Assembly (NCBI GenBank): GCA_017435865.1
Contig: JAFSEF010000127.1
Location: 1 to 54,690 of the forward strand
Origin: Clostridia bacterium
GTDB lineage: Bacteria; Bacillota; Clostridia; Oscillospirales; Acutalibacteraceae
Length of the DNA: 54,690 nt
Direction of reading: 5' to 3'
The notes under the pieces were generated by a model. That model made no database searches and was not told the DNA's origin. It was given only the letters and a program-made list of their open reading frames with translations. Below, piece by piece: positions 1 through 7,825 of this stretch. The position numbers and the translations under genes are program-made. Positions within the stretch are counted from its first letter, which is position 1. Every line of letters starts with the position of its first letter.

Positions 1-27
1 CAAGGTGTTGAATAAAAAATTATTATA

Positions 28-56
28 TTGACCGCCAACAAATCTTCAGGTATAAT
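28..56 (+). promoter_or_regulatory. sigma-A promoter for the first two genes
   Basis: TTGACC at 28-33 and TATAAT at 51-56 are separated by 17 nt. The start codon of the first gene lies 18 nt after the -10 box, giving a very short leader that carries the Shine-Dalgarno AGGTG. Confidence 0.75.
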
Positions 57-74
57 AATGACAGGTGATTCTAT

Positions 75-311
75 ATGAAAAAAAAAGTATTTATTGCAAT
101 CAGTTTGCTGTTGGTAATCATTATCCTGTTCTTTTCTCTGATCATTTTTGTTTTGACAAAAGCTTTCAGCTCTTCCATTGAAGTTATTGGTCAGGAAGTT
201 ATCGGTGAAGTTGTTGAAGGTGTTGCTGAAGGATTGGTCAGCGGAGGTCATGAAATCGCAGAAGAAATTGTTTCTGAAAACATAGAAAACCTAAAGGATC
301 ATTTACAATAG
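75..311 (+). CDS. small single-pass membrane protein, unknown function
   Basis: A 78-residue protein that I cannot assign to a family. A lysine-rich start is followed by one strongly hydrophobic helix (about residues 5-28). The rest is a short Gly/Glu/Val-rich, acidic and probably helical tail (residues 35-78). No cysteine or catalytic motif is visible. It has a good sigma-A promoter and Shine-Dalgarno, and ends 8 nt before the HD-domain gene, so the two are probably co-transcribed. The reading frame is supported by context rather than homology. Confidence 0.6.
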   Translation: MKKKVFIAISLLLVIIILFFSLIIFVLTKAFSSSIEVIGQEVIGEVVEGVAEGLVSGGHEIAEEIVSENIENLKDHLQ

Positions 312-319
312 AGGTTACC

Positions 320-883
320 ATGAATCCGAAAGAGTTTATTACCTTTTTGAATCAGATCGAAAAGCTGAAATGCACCTACAGACATTCATGGACATCTGCA
401 GGTAGGCAGGAATCGGTCGCTGAGCATTCCTGGAGACTGGCATGCATGGCATTGTTGTGCCGTCATGAATTTGAAAATGTTGATATCAACAAAGTAATTG
501 CTATGTGCCTTATTCATGATTTTGGCGAAGCTGTAACCGGAGATATACCGGCATTTAACAAAACTATACAGGACGAAACAGAAGAAAGTATAGCTGTTGA
601 AAAATTATTGTCACAATTACCTATCATTGTAAAAGATGAATTTTCTGCTCTCTTTTATGAGATGAATAAAAATCAGACAAAAGAAGCAAAACTTTTTCAC
701 GCACTCGACAAAATGGAAGCCCTCATTTCACACAATGAAGCACCGCTTGAAACATGGATAGAACGAGAGTATGTTGATAATCTCGAGTACGGTCAACAAG
801 CAGTTCAGTTTTCAGATTGGACACTGGCACTGAAGGAAGAAATAAAGCAACAAAGTATAAAAAAGATCAATGATGAATCATAA
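320..883 (+). CDS. HD-domain phosphohydrolase (HDDC2/YfbR-like 5'-deoxynucleotidase family)
   Basis: A 187-residue soluble protein of the HD superfamily. Visible metal-ligand elements are His22 with the RQESVAEHSW block (His36), the HD pair His66-Asp67 followed by GEAVTGDIP, and a later Asp in HALDKMEAL. This pattern and length match the HDDC2/YfbR-like group, which removes phosphate from deoxynucleoside monophosphates. The substrate here is inferred from family only. The Shine-Dalgarno GAGGT precedes the ATG. The gene follows the small membrane protein and is closed by a strong terminator. Confidence 0.8.
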   Translation: MNPKEFITFLNQIEKLKCTYRHSWTSAGRQESVAEHSWRLACMALLCRHEFENVDINKVIAMCLIHDFGEAVTGDIPAFNKTIQDETEESIAVEKLLSQLPIIVKDEFSALFYEMNKNQTKEAKLFHALDKMEALISHNEAPLETWIEREYVDNLEYGQQAVQFSDWTLALKEEIKQQSIKKINDES

Positions 884-889
884 TAATAA

Positions 890-936
890 GAGCTGTACCC
901 GTCGTTCGGATGACGGATACAGCTCAGTTTTTTATT
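890..936. terminator. intrinsic terminator between convergent genes
   Basis: A long hairpin at 890-925 (GAGCTGTA paired with TACAGCTC, plus an inner CCGTC/GACGG) is followed on the + strand by a T-run. On the - strand it is followed by TTATTATTA, so it may also serve the cotJ genes. Confidence 0.8.
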
Positions 937-1531
937 TCTTATCAAATGAGGGATTGTACATATAATAGTTCTTTGCATCAAGTCTGTCGGTCGCCAGACG
1001 CAGACCTTCACCAAATCGCTGATAATGTACGACTTCGCGTTCTCTGAGGAATTTAATTGGATCCGCTACATCAGGATCGTCTACAAGTCTGAGAATGTTA
1101 TCATACGTTGTACGTGCCTTTTGTTCAGCTGCAAGGTTTTCATGCAAATCTGCAAGCAAGTCGCCTTTGCTTTGCATAGCTGCTGCTGTGTATGGCAGAC
1201 CGGAAGCAGCCTGCGGATATATACCTGTCGTATGATCAACAAAGTACTTGTCAAATCCGCTTGCTTTGATTTGTTCCATATTCAGATTACGGGTCAACTG
1301 ATATACAATAGCACCGATCATTTCAAGATGAGCAAGTTCTTCTGTACCTATATCAGTCAAAAGACCTTTTAACTCTGCATACGGCATGGAAAATCGTTGA
1401 GACAAATATCTTAACGATGCGCCTAATTCACCATCAGGACCGCCATACTGCGTGAGAATAATCTGTGCAAGCTTAGGATTCGGATTTTTGATATTGACCG
1501 GATACTGTAATTTCTTATTATAAGTCCACAT
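932..1531 (-). CDS. cotJC: spore coat protein CotJC, manganese catalase family
   Basis: A 199-residue protein starting MWTYNKKLQYP and carrying the ferritin-like four-helix signatures of the Mn-catalase/CotJC family, including ELAHLEMIGA and EREVVHYQRFGE, which supply Glu/His metal ligands. In Bacillus CotJC is a spore coat or inner-coat component; non-haem catalase activity is expected from the family. The start codon overlaps the cotJB stop (TAATG), so the two are translationally coupled. It is the last gene of cotJA-cotJB-cotJC. Confidence 0.93.
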   Translation of the reverse strand: MWTYNKKLQYPVNIKNPNPKLAQIILTQYGGPDGELGASLRYLSQRFSMPYAELKGLLTDIGTEELAHLEMIGAIVYQLTRNLNMEQIKASGFDKYFVDHTTGIYPQAASGLPYTAAAMQSKGDLLADLHENLAAEQKARTTYDNILRLVDDPDVADPIKFLREREVVHYQRFGEGLRLATDRLDAKNYYMYNPSFDKK

Positions 1532-1782
1532 TAATCACAGTCACCTCCGTTTTCCCAAGGCCACGGATTCTTTAACCATTCAACACCTTGTGCAAATTTC
1601 GGCAAAAGCGGACCGTATTTTTCTTCATATTCCTCTTTCAGATGCATGTATTTCTTTTCATACTGTGCCAACATGGAAGCTGCCTGCATATCAGCAGGGT
1701 GTGTATCAAGATAGAGATGCAATTCCCATGCAGCAAATTGTGCTGTTGAAATCTGTCTCAACAGCTTTTCTCTTGCACTCAT
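1531..1782 (-). CDS. cotJB: spore coat protein CotJB
   Basis: An 83-residue CotJB-family protein: SAREKLLRQI at the N-terminus, an AAWELHLYLDTHP block, then a Tyr/Glu-rich helix and a Trp/Pro-rich end (NPWPWENGG). The ATG at 1782 overlaps the cotJA stop (ATGA). It is preferred over the in-frame TTG at 1788 because GGTGG lies 6 nt upstream of the ATG. The family is a small coat-associated protein of unknown biochemical role, always found with cotJA and cotJC. Confidence 0.9.
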   Translation of the reverse strand: MSAREKLLRQISTAQFAAWELHLYLDTHPADMQAASMLAQYEKKYMHLKEEYEEKYGPLLPKFAQGVEWLKNPWPWENGGDCD

Positions 1783-1985
1783 TTGCAACCACCACGCAGA
1801 AAAGGTTTATCAAGAACAGGAAACAAGGTCCCCCGCATCAAAGCCGTGTCTGCCTCATACGTCTTATTATCTATCTGAAATGGCACATAGGCCATTGTGA
1901 CGGAGGCATCGGTCGGTAATGCAGAAATCATTGAAAATGAATCCGTGAAATTCTTACTATTCTGAACTGAATTCATATCTTTCAT
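1779..1985 (-). CDS. cotJA: spore coat-associated protein CotJA
   Basis: A 68-residue protein with the CotJA signature MAYVPFQ followed by GTLFPVLDKPF near the C-terminus. The frame is open further upstream, but the ATG at 1985 has a clear AAGGAGT Shine-Dalgarno 7 nt before it. It is the first gene of the cotJ group. The 86-nt gap to yunB shows no convincing terminator, so yunB-cotJA-cotJB-cotJC may form one sporulation transcript. Confidence 0.88.
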   Translation of the reverse strand: MKDMNSVQNSKNFTDSFSMISALPTDASVTMAYVPFQIDNKTYEADTALMRGTLFPVLDKPFLRGGCK

Positions 1986-2071
1986 TTCTCTACTCCTTAG
2001 CAGATTTTGAGAAACAAGCTTTTGCTTCTCACTACATACTATGATGCAGAGTAAAAAATGAGACAAGTTTT

Positions 2072-2749
2072 TCAGTTAATCAGGTTTGGCCATAATTCAT
2101 CATCAGCACCTGCATAAATTTCAGGAATGCGGCCAACAATTATTGTTTCAGCAATTGTGATTATTGTTTCAATGGGGATTATTTCTGATTTACCAAAGAA
2201 AAACACCTCAGCAGTTGCATTCATTTTCAGCACAATGCTGTGCTGCGTCTGATTGATTCCTCTTGATATAAACTGATTAACTGTGTCACCGTTCGCAATC
2301 AACGTGTAAGTAATCAAAAACGGTATTGTGTGTTCAGATAACACTGAAGGTGTGCTGCCGAACAAAGCTGTAAGAGGAATCTCGGCTGACAATGAATGAA
2401 TGTTCAAGAATTCATTTCCGATACGTGCCATAATATCAGCTTTTATCTGATTGAGCAATTCGGTATCAATTTCTATTGCAGTGATCTGCTTATCTTCATC
2501 GGTAACTATATTCACAATATCGTCATATACAACGGATTGTTCTTTCAAATAAGTTAATACTGTATTGTTTATAAGTCTTGTTGCGTCATTTGCAGCACCG
2601 CTTGTAACTGCTGAATGTAGTACCGGCAAAGAAAAGAAATTAAAAGAAAAGCACAAAAATCCCGTCAACAAAATCAACAGGATCAAAATAATTACCAAAG
2701 ATGAAAAAGAATGCTTTTTATGATAACGATTCTTGATTTTATTACCCAC
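2072..2749 (-). CDS. yunB: sporulation protein YunB
   Basis: About 225 residues with one N-terminal membrane helix (SSLVIILILLILLTGFLC) and the YunB-type extracytoplasmic region: repeated amphipathic strands, ITAIEIDTELLNQI, and a C-terminal YAGADDELW-like end. YunB is a sigma-E-controlled protein needed for normal spore formation in Bacillus; its biochemical function is unknown. The upstream open frame has no good ATG. GTG at 2749, in an AAGGGTGG context, is the most likely start, but the exact start is uncertain. Divergent from the GH27 gene. Confidence 0.8.
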   Translation of the reverse strand: MGNKIKNRYHKKHSFSSLVIILILLILLTGFLCFSFNFFSLPVLHSAVTSGAANDATRLINNTVLTYLKEQSVVYDDIVNIVTDEDKQITAIEIDTELLNQIKADIMARIGNEFLNIHSLSAEIPLTALFGSTPSVLSEHTIPFLITYTLIANGDTVNQFISRGINQTQHSIVLKMNATAEVFFFGKSEIIPIETIITIAETIIVGRIPEIYAGADDELWPNLIN

Positions 2750-2762
2750 CCTTAAAAATATC

Positions 2763-2791
2763 TTGTATATATAATTGCATAGTGTTATAAT
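2763..2791 (+). promoter_or_regulatory. sigma-A promoter for the GH27-GH95 operon
   Basis: TTGTAT at 2763-2768 and TATAAT at 2786-2791 have a 17-nt spacer. The -10 box ends 43 nt before the GH27 start codon. Confidence 0.75.
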
Positions 2792-2834
2792 GTATACTGT
2801 AAATATATGCAATAAAGGATCGGAGGTTACTAAG

Positions 2835-4559
2835 ATGAAAATAAAAAATGCCGCAATTCTTGCAGGCGGTGCGGTAGCAACAGCTGCTGCTTTAAAAAAG
2901 GCCAACATTTGTCCGAAATGCATAGCAAAGAATTTATTATCAGCAATGAAAGTGTCTGATTTCGGTGCCGACAAATACAACAACGGTGTTGCTGTTACAC
3001 CTCCTATGGGTTGGGCAAGCTGGAATAAATTCAGAAATCATATCAGTGAAGATATCATTTATGACATTGCCGTAGCCATGAAGAAAAGCGGTCTTGCCGA
3101 TGCAGGATATCAGTTTGTCAACATTGACGATTGCTGGCAATCTTCAATGCGAGACGAGGAAGGAAAAATGCAAAGTGATTTTACAACATTCCCTTCCGGT
3201 ATTCCTGCGCTGTGTAAAAAGGTGAATGACCTTGGTCTCAAACTCGGCATATATTCATCAAACGGCACTCTGACCTGTGAAGATCTTCCTGCGAGTCTCG
3301 GACATGAGCGAATTGATGCCGAAACTTTTGCACGATGGGGTGTTGAATACTTAAAGTATGATTTTTGTCACAATGTTCCGATATCAGTTATTGCACCGGA
3401 TATTGAAAACATCCGCATTGAGATGCCGGGTGAAGTTGCCGAACAAGTATATCCCGCAGCTGATGCAAAGCTTTTCGGCAATGCAAAATTAATGACTGAC
3501 AAAAAGTTACCGAGCGGACAATATGTTACAGGACTTTGTGCCGGAAACGGAAAAATGGCATTTACAAACATTCAGGCTGAAAAAGATGGTGAATATGCTT
3601 TAACAATCGGCATCCGTAAATCCAGGAACGTAAAGAAATATGCTGAAGTAGTCGTGAATGAAAAAGATGTTTATCCGGTTCATGCAGGTGAGACACGTGC
3701 ACCGTCAGCAGAAGGCAGATTACAGGTGCGCATTCATCTTAAGCAAGGCAGAAACACAATTGTTATTCACAATCCCGTCGGTTCAAAAATGGACAGTGCA
3801 GCAAAACAATATACCCTGATGGGAAAAGAACTGCAAAGAGCTTCGGCTCTCGTTGCTGCGGAAACAAATCAGCCGGAAAAACCGATTACATTTTCAATAT
3901 GCGAATGGGGCATCAACCAACCCTGGAAATGGGGTGCAGGTGCAGGTAACCTGTGGCGAACAACAATGGATATCAGACCGACATGGTTATCCATTCTCAG
4001 TATATATGAATTCAACGTGCGTCTTTGGAAATACGCATCTCCCGGAAGCTGGAATGATCCTGATATGCTCGAAGTGGGCAACGGCAATCTTACTGATGAC
4101 GAAAACAGAGCACACTTTTCTCTTTGGTGTATGATGGCTGCACCGTTGATTCTCGGCAATGACCTGCGAACATTCCTGAATAAAGACGGTACTGTGGACA
4201 CGCAGAACAAAACACTGCGTATTCTTACAAACAAAGCTGCTATTGCGATCGATCAAGATAAACGCGGATTACAGGCACGCAGAGTGGAAACCGGTTTGAT
4301 TGATGTTCTCGCAAAACCGCTTACGAACAAAGAATTGGCAGTCTGCATATTCAACAAAACAAACAAAGAGGTCAAAAAAGAAATTGATATTGAAGATCTT
4401 CGTGAATTGAACTGGATTGATCTTCCTGAAGCACTTCAATTTGAAGTGTATGACATATGGAACGATAAAACATTCAAGACAAAGGAAGATTTTGAAACCA
4501 CTGTTCCCGGACATGGAGTTTCCATGTTCAGAATCAAATCATGTGAGGTACAGGAATGA
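2835..4559 (+). CDS. GH27 alpha-galactosidase with inserted beta-sandwich module
   Basis: A 574-residue GH27 hydrolase that releases terminal alpha-galactose (some family members act on N-acetylgalactosamine). Motifs: PPMGWASWNKF (56-66), NIDDCW (96-101), YLKYDFC with nucleophile Asp176, CEWG, and WNDPDML with the acid/base Asp at 408-410. Between the nucleophile strand and CEWG lies an insert of roughly 150 residues resembling a CBM35-like beta-sandwich. The N-terminus (5-20, Ala/Gly-rich) is only weakly hydrophobic, so export is uncertain. The ATG at 2835 follows CGGAGG; the upstream in-frame ATGs lack this. The stop overlaps the GH95 start (ATGA). Confidence 0.9.
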   Translation: MKIKNAAILAGGAVATAAALKKANICPKCIAKNLLSAMKVSDFGADKYNNGVAVTPPMGWASWNKFRNHISEDIIYDIAVAMKKSGLADAGYQFVNIDDCWQSSMRDEEGKMQSDFTTFPSGIPALCKKVNDLGLKLGIYSSNGTLTCEDLPASLGHERIDAETFARWGVEYLKYDFCHNVPISVIAPDIENIRIEMPGEVAEQVYPAADAKLFGNAKLMTDKKLPSGQYVTGLCAGNGKMAFTNIQAEKDGEYALTIGIRKSRNVKKYAEVVVNEKDVYPVHAGETRAPSAEGRLQVRIHLKQGRNTIVIHNPVGSKMDSAAKQYTLMGKELQRASALVAAETNQPEKPITFSICEWGINQPWKWGAGAGNLWRTTMDIRPTWLSILSIYEFNVRLWKYASPGSWNDPDMLEVGNGNLTDDENRAHFSLWCMMAAPLILGNDLRTFLNKDGTVDTQNKTLRILTNKAAIAIDQDKRGLQARRVETGLIDVLAKPLTNKELAVCIFNKTNKEVKKEIDIEDLRELNWIDLPEALQFEVYDIWNDKTFKTKEDFETTVPGHGVSMFRIKSCEVQE

Positions 4560-6796
4560 AAAATTTATTATTGAAGAATTCAGCAGATAAGTGGGACAAC
4601 GGTACACCTGTCGGCAACGGCAGTCTCGGTTGCATGTTATACGGCGATCCGATCCACGAAAAGCTTTATCTTTGCGAGGAAAGCATCTGGTCTGACAAAG
4701 GTGAAGACGGACTTGATCCTGCGTTTGCAGATAAAATTGCTCACATCCGTGAAATGTATGCGCAGGAAAAACCTGTTGAGGCAGAAAAATGGGCTATTGA
4801 AAATCTGAAAGATGACTTTCATACGATCGCTTCCTACGAATATGCCGGTGTTCTGCAGCTTGATTTTGAAGGAAGCCGCAAAATCACCAATTATCAACGA
4901 AATCTGAAACTTGATGATGCAATTGCAAAAATCAGCTACAACAGAAAAGGAAACCCCTTTGAGCACACTGCATTTTCATCCTATCCTGATAAAATAATGG
5001 CATATCGTGTTCAGTCTTCGGATGAACATACCTTCTCAATACAATATACCCGTGAGTGCATCGTGAATCGTTCTTTTGATAATGATACATTGCTGATCAA
5101 TTGCAACACGGCAATCGGTGATCATCCTTTCTGTGTTGGTATTTGCATTGAATCTGACGGAACTGTTAGCGGCTCAGACACAAAAATCAATATCGAAAAC
5201 GCAAAAGACACCATCTTATGGATCAGCATTGTTACTTCTTACAGATCAGAAAATTTCAACGAAGAGTGCAAACAAAGGCTGAACGCAGCAAAGGGTTCTT
5301 ATGATGCCGTTCTGAATAAACATATTCAGGATTTCAACAACGTCTTCAACAAATCCGACATTTCTTTTGATGACAGCAACAACAAATCGACATTGTCCGC
5401 AGATAAGAGAATCAAAAGAATGAAATTGCATCCGCGAGCAAATGATCATTCGTTGGCTGCACTGTATTTTAATTTCGGCAAATACCTTTTGATTTCATCC
5501 AGCCGTCCCGGAAGTCTTCCTGCTAATTTGCAGGGTATATGGGTCGAAAAAATGCAGAACCCGTGGAATGCTGATTATCATACTAATATCAATCTTCAAA
5601 TGAATTACTGGCCTGCTCAGATTGCGAATCTGCAGGAATGTGCAATGCCTTTATTCGATTATATGAATAACATTTTGTTGCCTTGCGGACAAAAAACAGC
5701 CAAGGTCAATTATAACGCAAGAGGGTTGGTTGTGCATCATCTGAGTGATTTGTATGGTTTCACAGCTGCCGCTGACGGTATCTGGGGACTCTGGCCAATG
5801 GGTGGTGCATGGCTTGCATATCATATGTGGGAACATTATCTTTTTACGAAAGATCTCGATTTCCTTCGTAATACAGCATATGACTACATAAAAAATGCAG
5901 CACTCTTCTTTATCGATACCATGTTCGAAGGAAAAGACGGATACATGCATTCCGGTCCGTCTACATCCCCCGAAAACAGTTACTATATCGGAAAAGAAAA
6001 ATGCAACATGTGCATCTCCCCCACAATGGATGTGGAGATTATCGGCGGCTTGTTTGACTTTTATATCAAGACAGAAGAACTGCTGCAAATTGATCCGCAA
6101 ACTGCAGACCTGGCAAAAGCCAAAAGAGAAAAGATGCCTCCGCTGCAGGTCGGCAAGCATGGCCAGTTAATGGAATGGCTCGAAGACTATGACGAACCTG
6201 AACCCGGCCATCGGCACATCTCGCACGCATTTGCACTCTATCCCGACAGTGCAATCAACAGAGACACGCCTGTATATTTTGAAGCAATCCGCAAGACTTT
6301 TGAACGCAGACTATCACATGGCGGAGGACATACGGGTTGGAGTCGTGCATGGTTATTATGCTTATTTGCACGCCTGCATGACAGCAAAGAGTTTGAAAAG
6401 AATCTGAAAGCACTTTTTGCAAAGTCAACACTTTATAATTTGCTTGACACGCATCCGCCGTTCCAGATTGACGGTAATTTCGGTGCAACAGCAGCTATTT
6501 GTGAAGCACTTGTACAGGGACACGAAGGCAGAATTTGCCTGCTTCCCGCAATTGGTGCTGACAGAAGCGGTAATTTCAGAGGTCTGCTTGCACAGGGCGG
6601 TTACGAAGTTTCCTGTTCATTCACAGAAGGAAAAGTAACATCGCTTGAGATTAAGCCGAAATTTGACGGTGAGATTCGCATTGAACTTCCCGCATCGCAG
6701 AAAAATGCCCTACTGAACAATAAAAAATCCGATACAAACGGAATATACACATTCCCCTGCATCGGTGGTCAGAATTACACATTTAAAGTGAACTGA
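4556..6796 (+). CDS. GH95 family alpha-L-fucosidase-type glycoside hydrolase
   Basis: A 746-residue GH95 enzyme. Visible signatures are the N-terminal PVGNGSLGCMLYG, the TNINLQMNYWP block with the paired catalytic asparagines (Asn344 and Asn346), a DVE block with the probable acid Glu494, GHRHISHAFALYP, and the C-terminal QIDGNFGATAAI with Asp639. GH95 members are inverting alpha-1,2-fucosidases or alpha-L-galactosidases; which applies here cannot be read from sequence. No signal peptide, so probably cytoplasmic. It is translationally coupled to the GH27 gene, implying joint breakdown of a galactose- and fucose-containing oligosaccharide. The last 14 bp overlap the convergent sialidase-like gene. 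Confidence 0.9.
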   Translation: MKNLLLKNSADKWDNGTPVGNGSLGCMLYGDPIHEKLYLCEESIWSDKGEDGLDPAFADKIAHIREMYAQEKPVEAEKWAIENLKDDFHTIASYEYAGVLQLDFEGSRKITNYQRNLKLDDAIAKISYNRKGNPFEHTAFSSYPDKIMAYRVQSSDEHTFSIQYTRECIVNRSFDNDTLLINCNTAIGDHPFCVGICIESDGTVSGSDTKINIENAKDTILWISIVTSYRSENFNEECKQRLNAAKGSYDAVLNKHIQDFNNVFNKSDISFDDSNNKSTLSADKRIKRMKLHPRANDHSLAALYFNFGKYLLISSSRPGSLPANLQGIWVEKMQNPWNADYHTNINLQMNYWPAQIANLQECAMPLFDYMNNILLPCGQKTAKVNYNARGLVVHHLSDLYGFTAAADGIWGLWPMGGAWLAYHMWEHYLFTKDLDFLRNTAYDYIKNAALFFIDTMFEGKDGYMHSGPSTSPENSYYIGKEKCNMCISPTMDVEIIGGLFDFYIKTEELLQIDPQTADLAKAKREKMPPLQVGKHGQLMEWLEDYDEPEPGHRHISHAFALYPDSAINRDTPVYFEAIRKTFERRLSHGGGHTGWSRAWLLCLFARLHDSKEFEKNLKALFAKSTLYNLLDTHPPFQIDGNFGATAAICEALVQGHEGRICLLPAIGADRSGNFRGLLAQGGYEVSCSFTEGKVTSLEIKPKFDGEIRIELPASQKNALLNNKKSDTNGIYTFPCIGGQNYTFKVN

Positions 6797-7772
6797 TATC
6801 CAGTTCAGCAACTTTCATATACCGGCAATCATTTGATTCGTACAGAACAAATGCTGTGCCGGTTTTTTTATTATAACAAATATCACTGTAACCACCCGAT
6901 TCATCTATCGGATAATGACTCCAGCTCTGTCCGTGATCTTTCGACACATGTAAGCATAGATGCTCACGATTTTCTGCAGAGAAACAATTAACAAACATCA
7001 GCTTATCTTCAGCATTGCACATTCCCGCACAACATACAGGATCTGTCAGATTCAACTGCAAAGTCGGAGAAGACCATTGTACCCCATCGCAACTGAAAGA
7101 GAAAGCTCTGCAGTGTTCACTGTTTTCATTTCTGATATTCAGCAACACTGTGTCCTCAGACAGCATACCGATGCATGATTCACTCGGATCAGTCAATGTA
7201 TCTTCCAACAAAGAAGAACAAGTCCATGCTTGGCCATTGTCTTCACTGGAAATGACTGCAATACGCGACGGATGGTGTGAAAACATTTCTTTCTGATTGA
7301 ATGCCAACCAGACAGGTGCAATCAGCTTTCCTTTGAACACTATACCATGCCCCGGGCCCACAGCGATACAACTCCAATGAAAAGAATCAAAAATATCTGT
7401 TATTTCCGTCGGAGAAGTCCAAGTATCACCGCCATCAGTGCTTGTCTTGTAAAACATTCTTTTATAATTCTCGCAGTACAATAAATACAAGACATTATCA
7501 TCACAAATCAGCGTAGGATTGTTACAGGCATTTCTTCCCATTCCGTCTGCAACAACAAAACGATCTGTCCATGACTTTCCACCGTCGCAACTCCTTCTCA
7601 TGCATATATCGATAACAGACCAGTCACTTCCCTGTCTACATTCATAACAAACATACATAACACCATTTTTGTCAGACACAATACAAGGAATTCTGTAAAA
7701 CGGATACGCATTGCTTTCAGTCTGTGAATACTCTTTTGAGGTTTCGATTATTATTTTATTTATAACATTCAT
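6783..7772 (-). CDS. sialidase-like BNR/Asp-box protein (GH33-type)
   Basis: A 329-residue six-bladed propeller protein. It has the YRIP motif near the N-terminus (Arg27, the first of the carboxylate-binding arginines in sialidases) and several Asp boxes (SCDGGKSWT, STDGGDTWT, SSEDNGQAWT, SKDHGQSWS). Exo-alpha-sialidase activity is the best guess, but non-sialidase BNR proteins share the boxes. No signal peptide or anchor is present, which is unusual for a secreted sialidase. It starts just after the ispH-rpsA terminator; I see no promoter of its own, so read-through is likely. Its 3' end overlaps the GH95 gene tail to tail. Confidence 0.72.
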   Translation of the reverse strand: MNVINKIIIETSKEYSQTESNAYPFYRIPCIVSDKNGVMYVCYECRQGSDWSVIDICMRRSCDGGKSWTDRFVVADGMGRNACNNPTLICDDNVLYLLYCENYKRMFYKTSTDGGDTWTSPTEITDIFDSFHWSCIAVGPGHGIVFKGKLIAPVWLAFNQKEMFSHHPSRIAVISSEDNGQAWTCSSLLEDTLTDPSESCIGMLSEDTVLLNIRNENSEHCRAFSFSCDGVQWSSPTLQLNLTDPVCCAGMCNAEDKLMFVNCFSAENREHLCLHVSKDHGQSWSHYPIDESGGYSDICYNKKTGTAFVLYESNDCRYMKVAELDISSL

Positions 7773-7787
7773 AATAACCCTCTGTTC

Positions 7788-7817
7788 ACAAAAAGGCTGC
7801 CGGAAACCGACAGCCTT
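7788..7817 (-). terminator. intrinsic terminator of the cmk/ispH-rpsA operon
   Basis: The stem AAGGCTGTCGG/CCGGCAGCCTT (7793-7817, - strand) is followed by TTTTT-type residues. It lies 9 nt after the ispH-rpsA stop. Confidence 0.8.
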
Positions 7818-7825
7818 ATGTAAAA

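Noticed and set aside
1986-2071. Sigma-K or sigma-E promoter before cotJA
   Set aside because: A CATAGTATG-like box is present, but the match to CATANNNTA and the -35 region is too weak to call.
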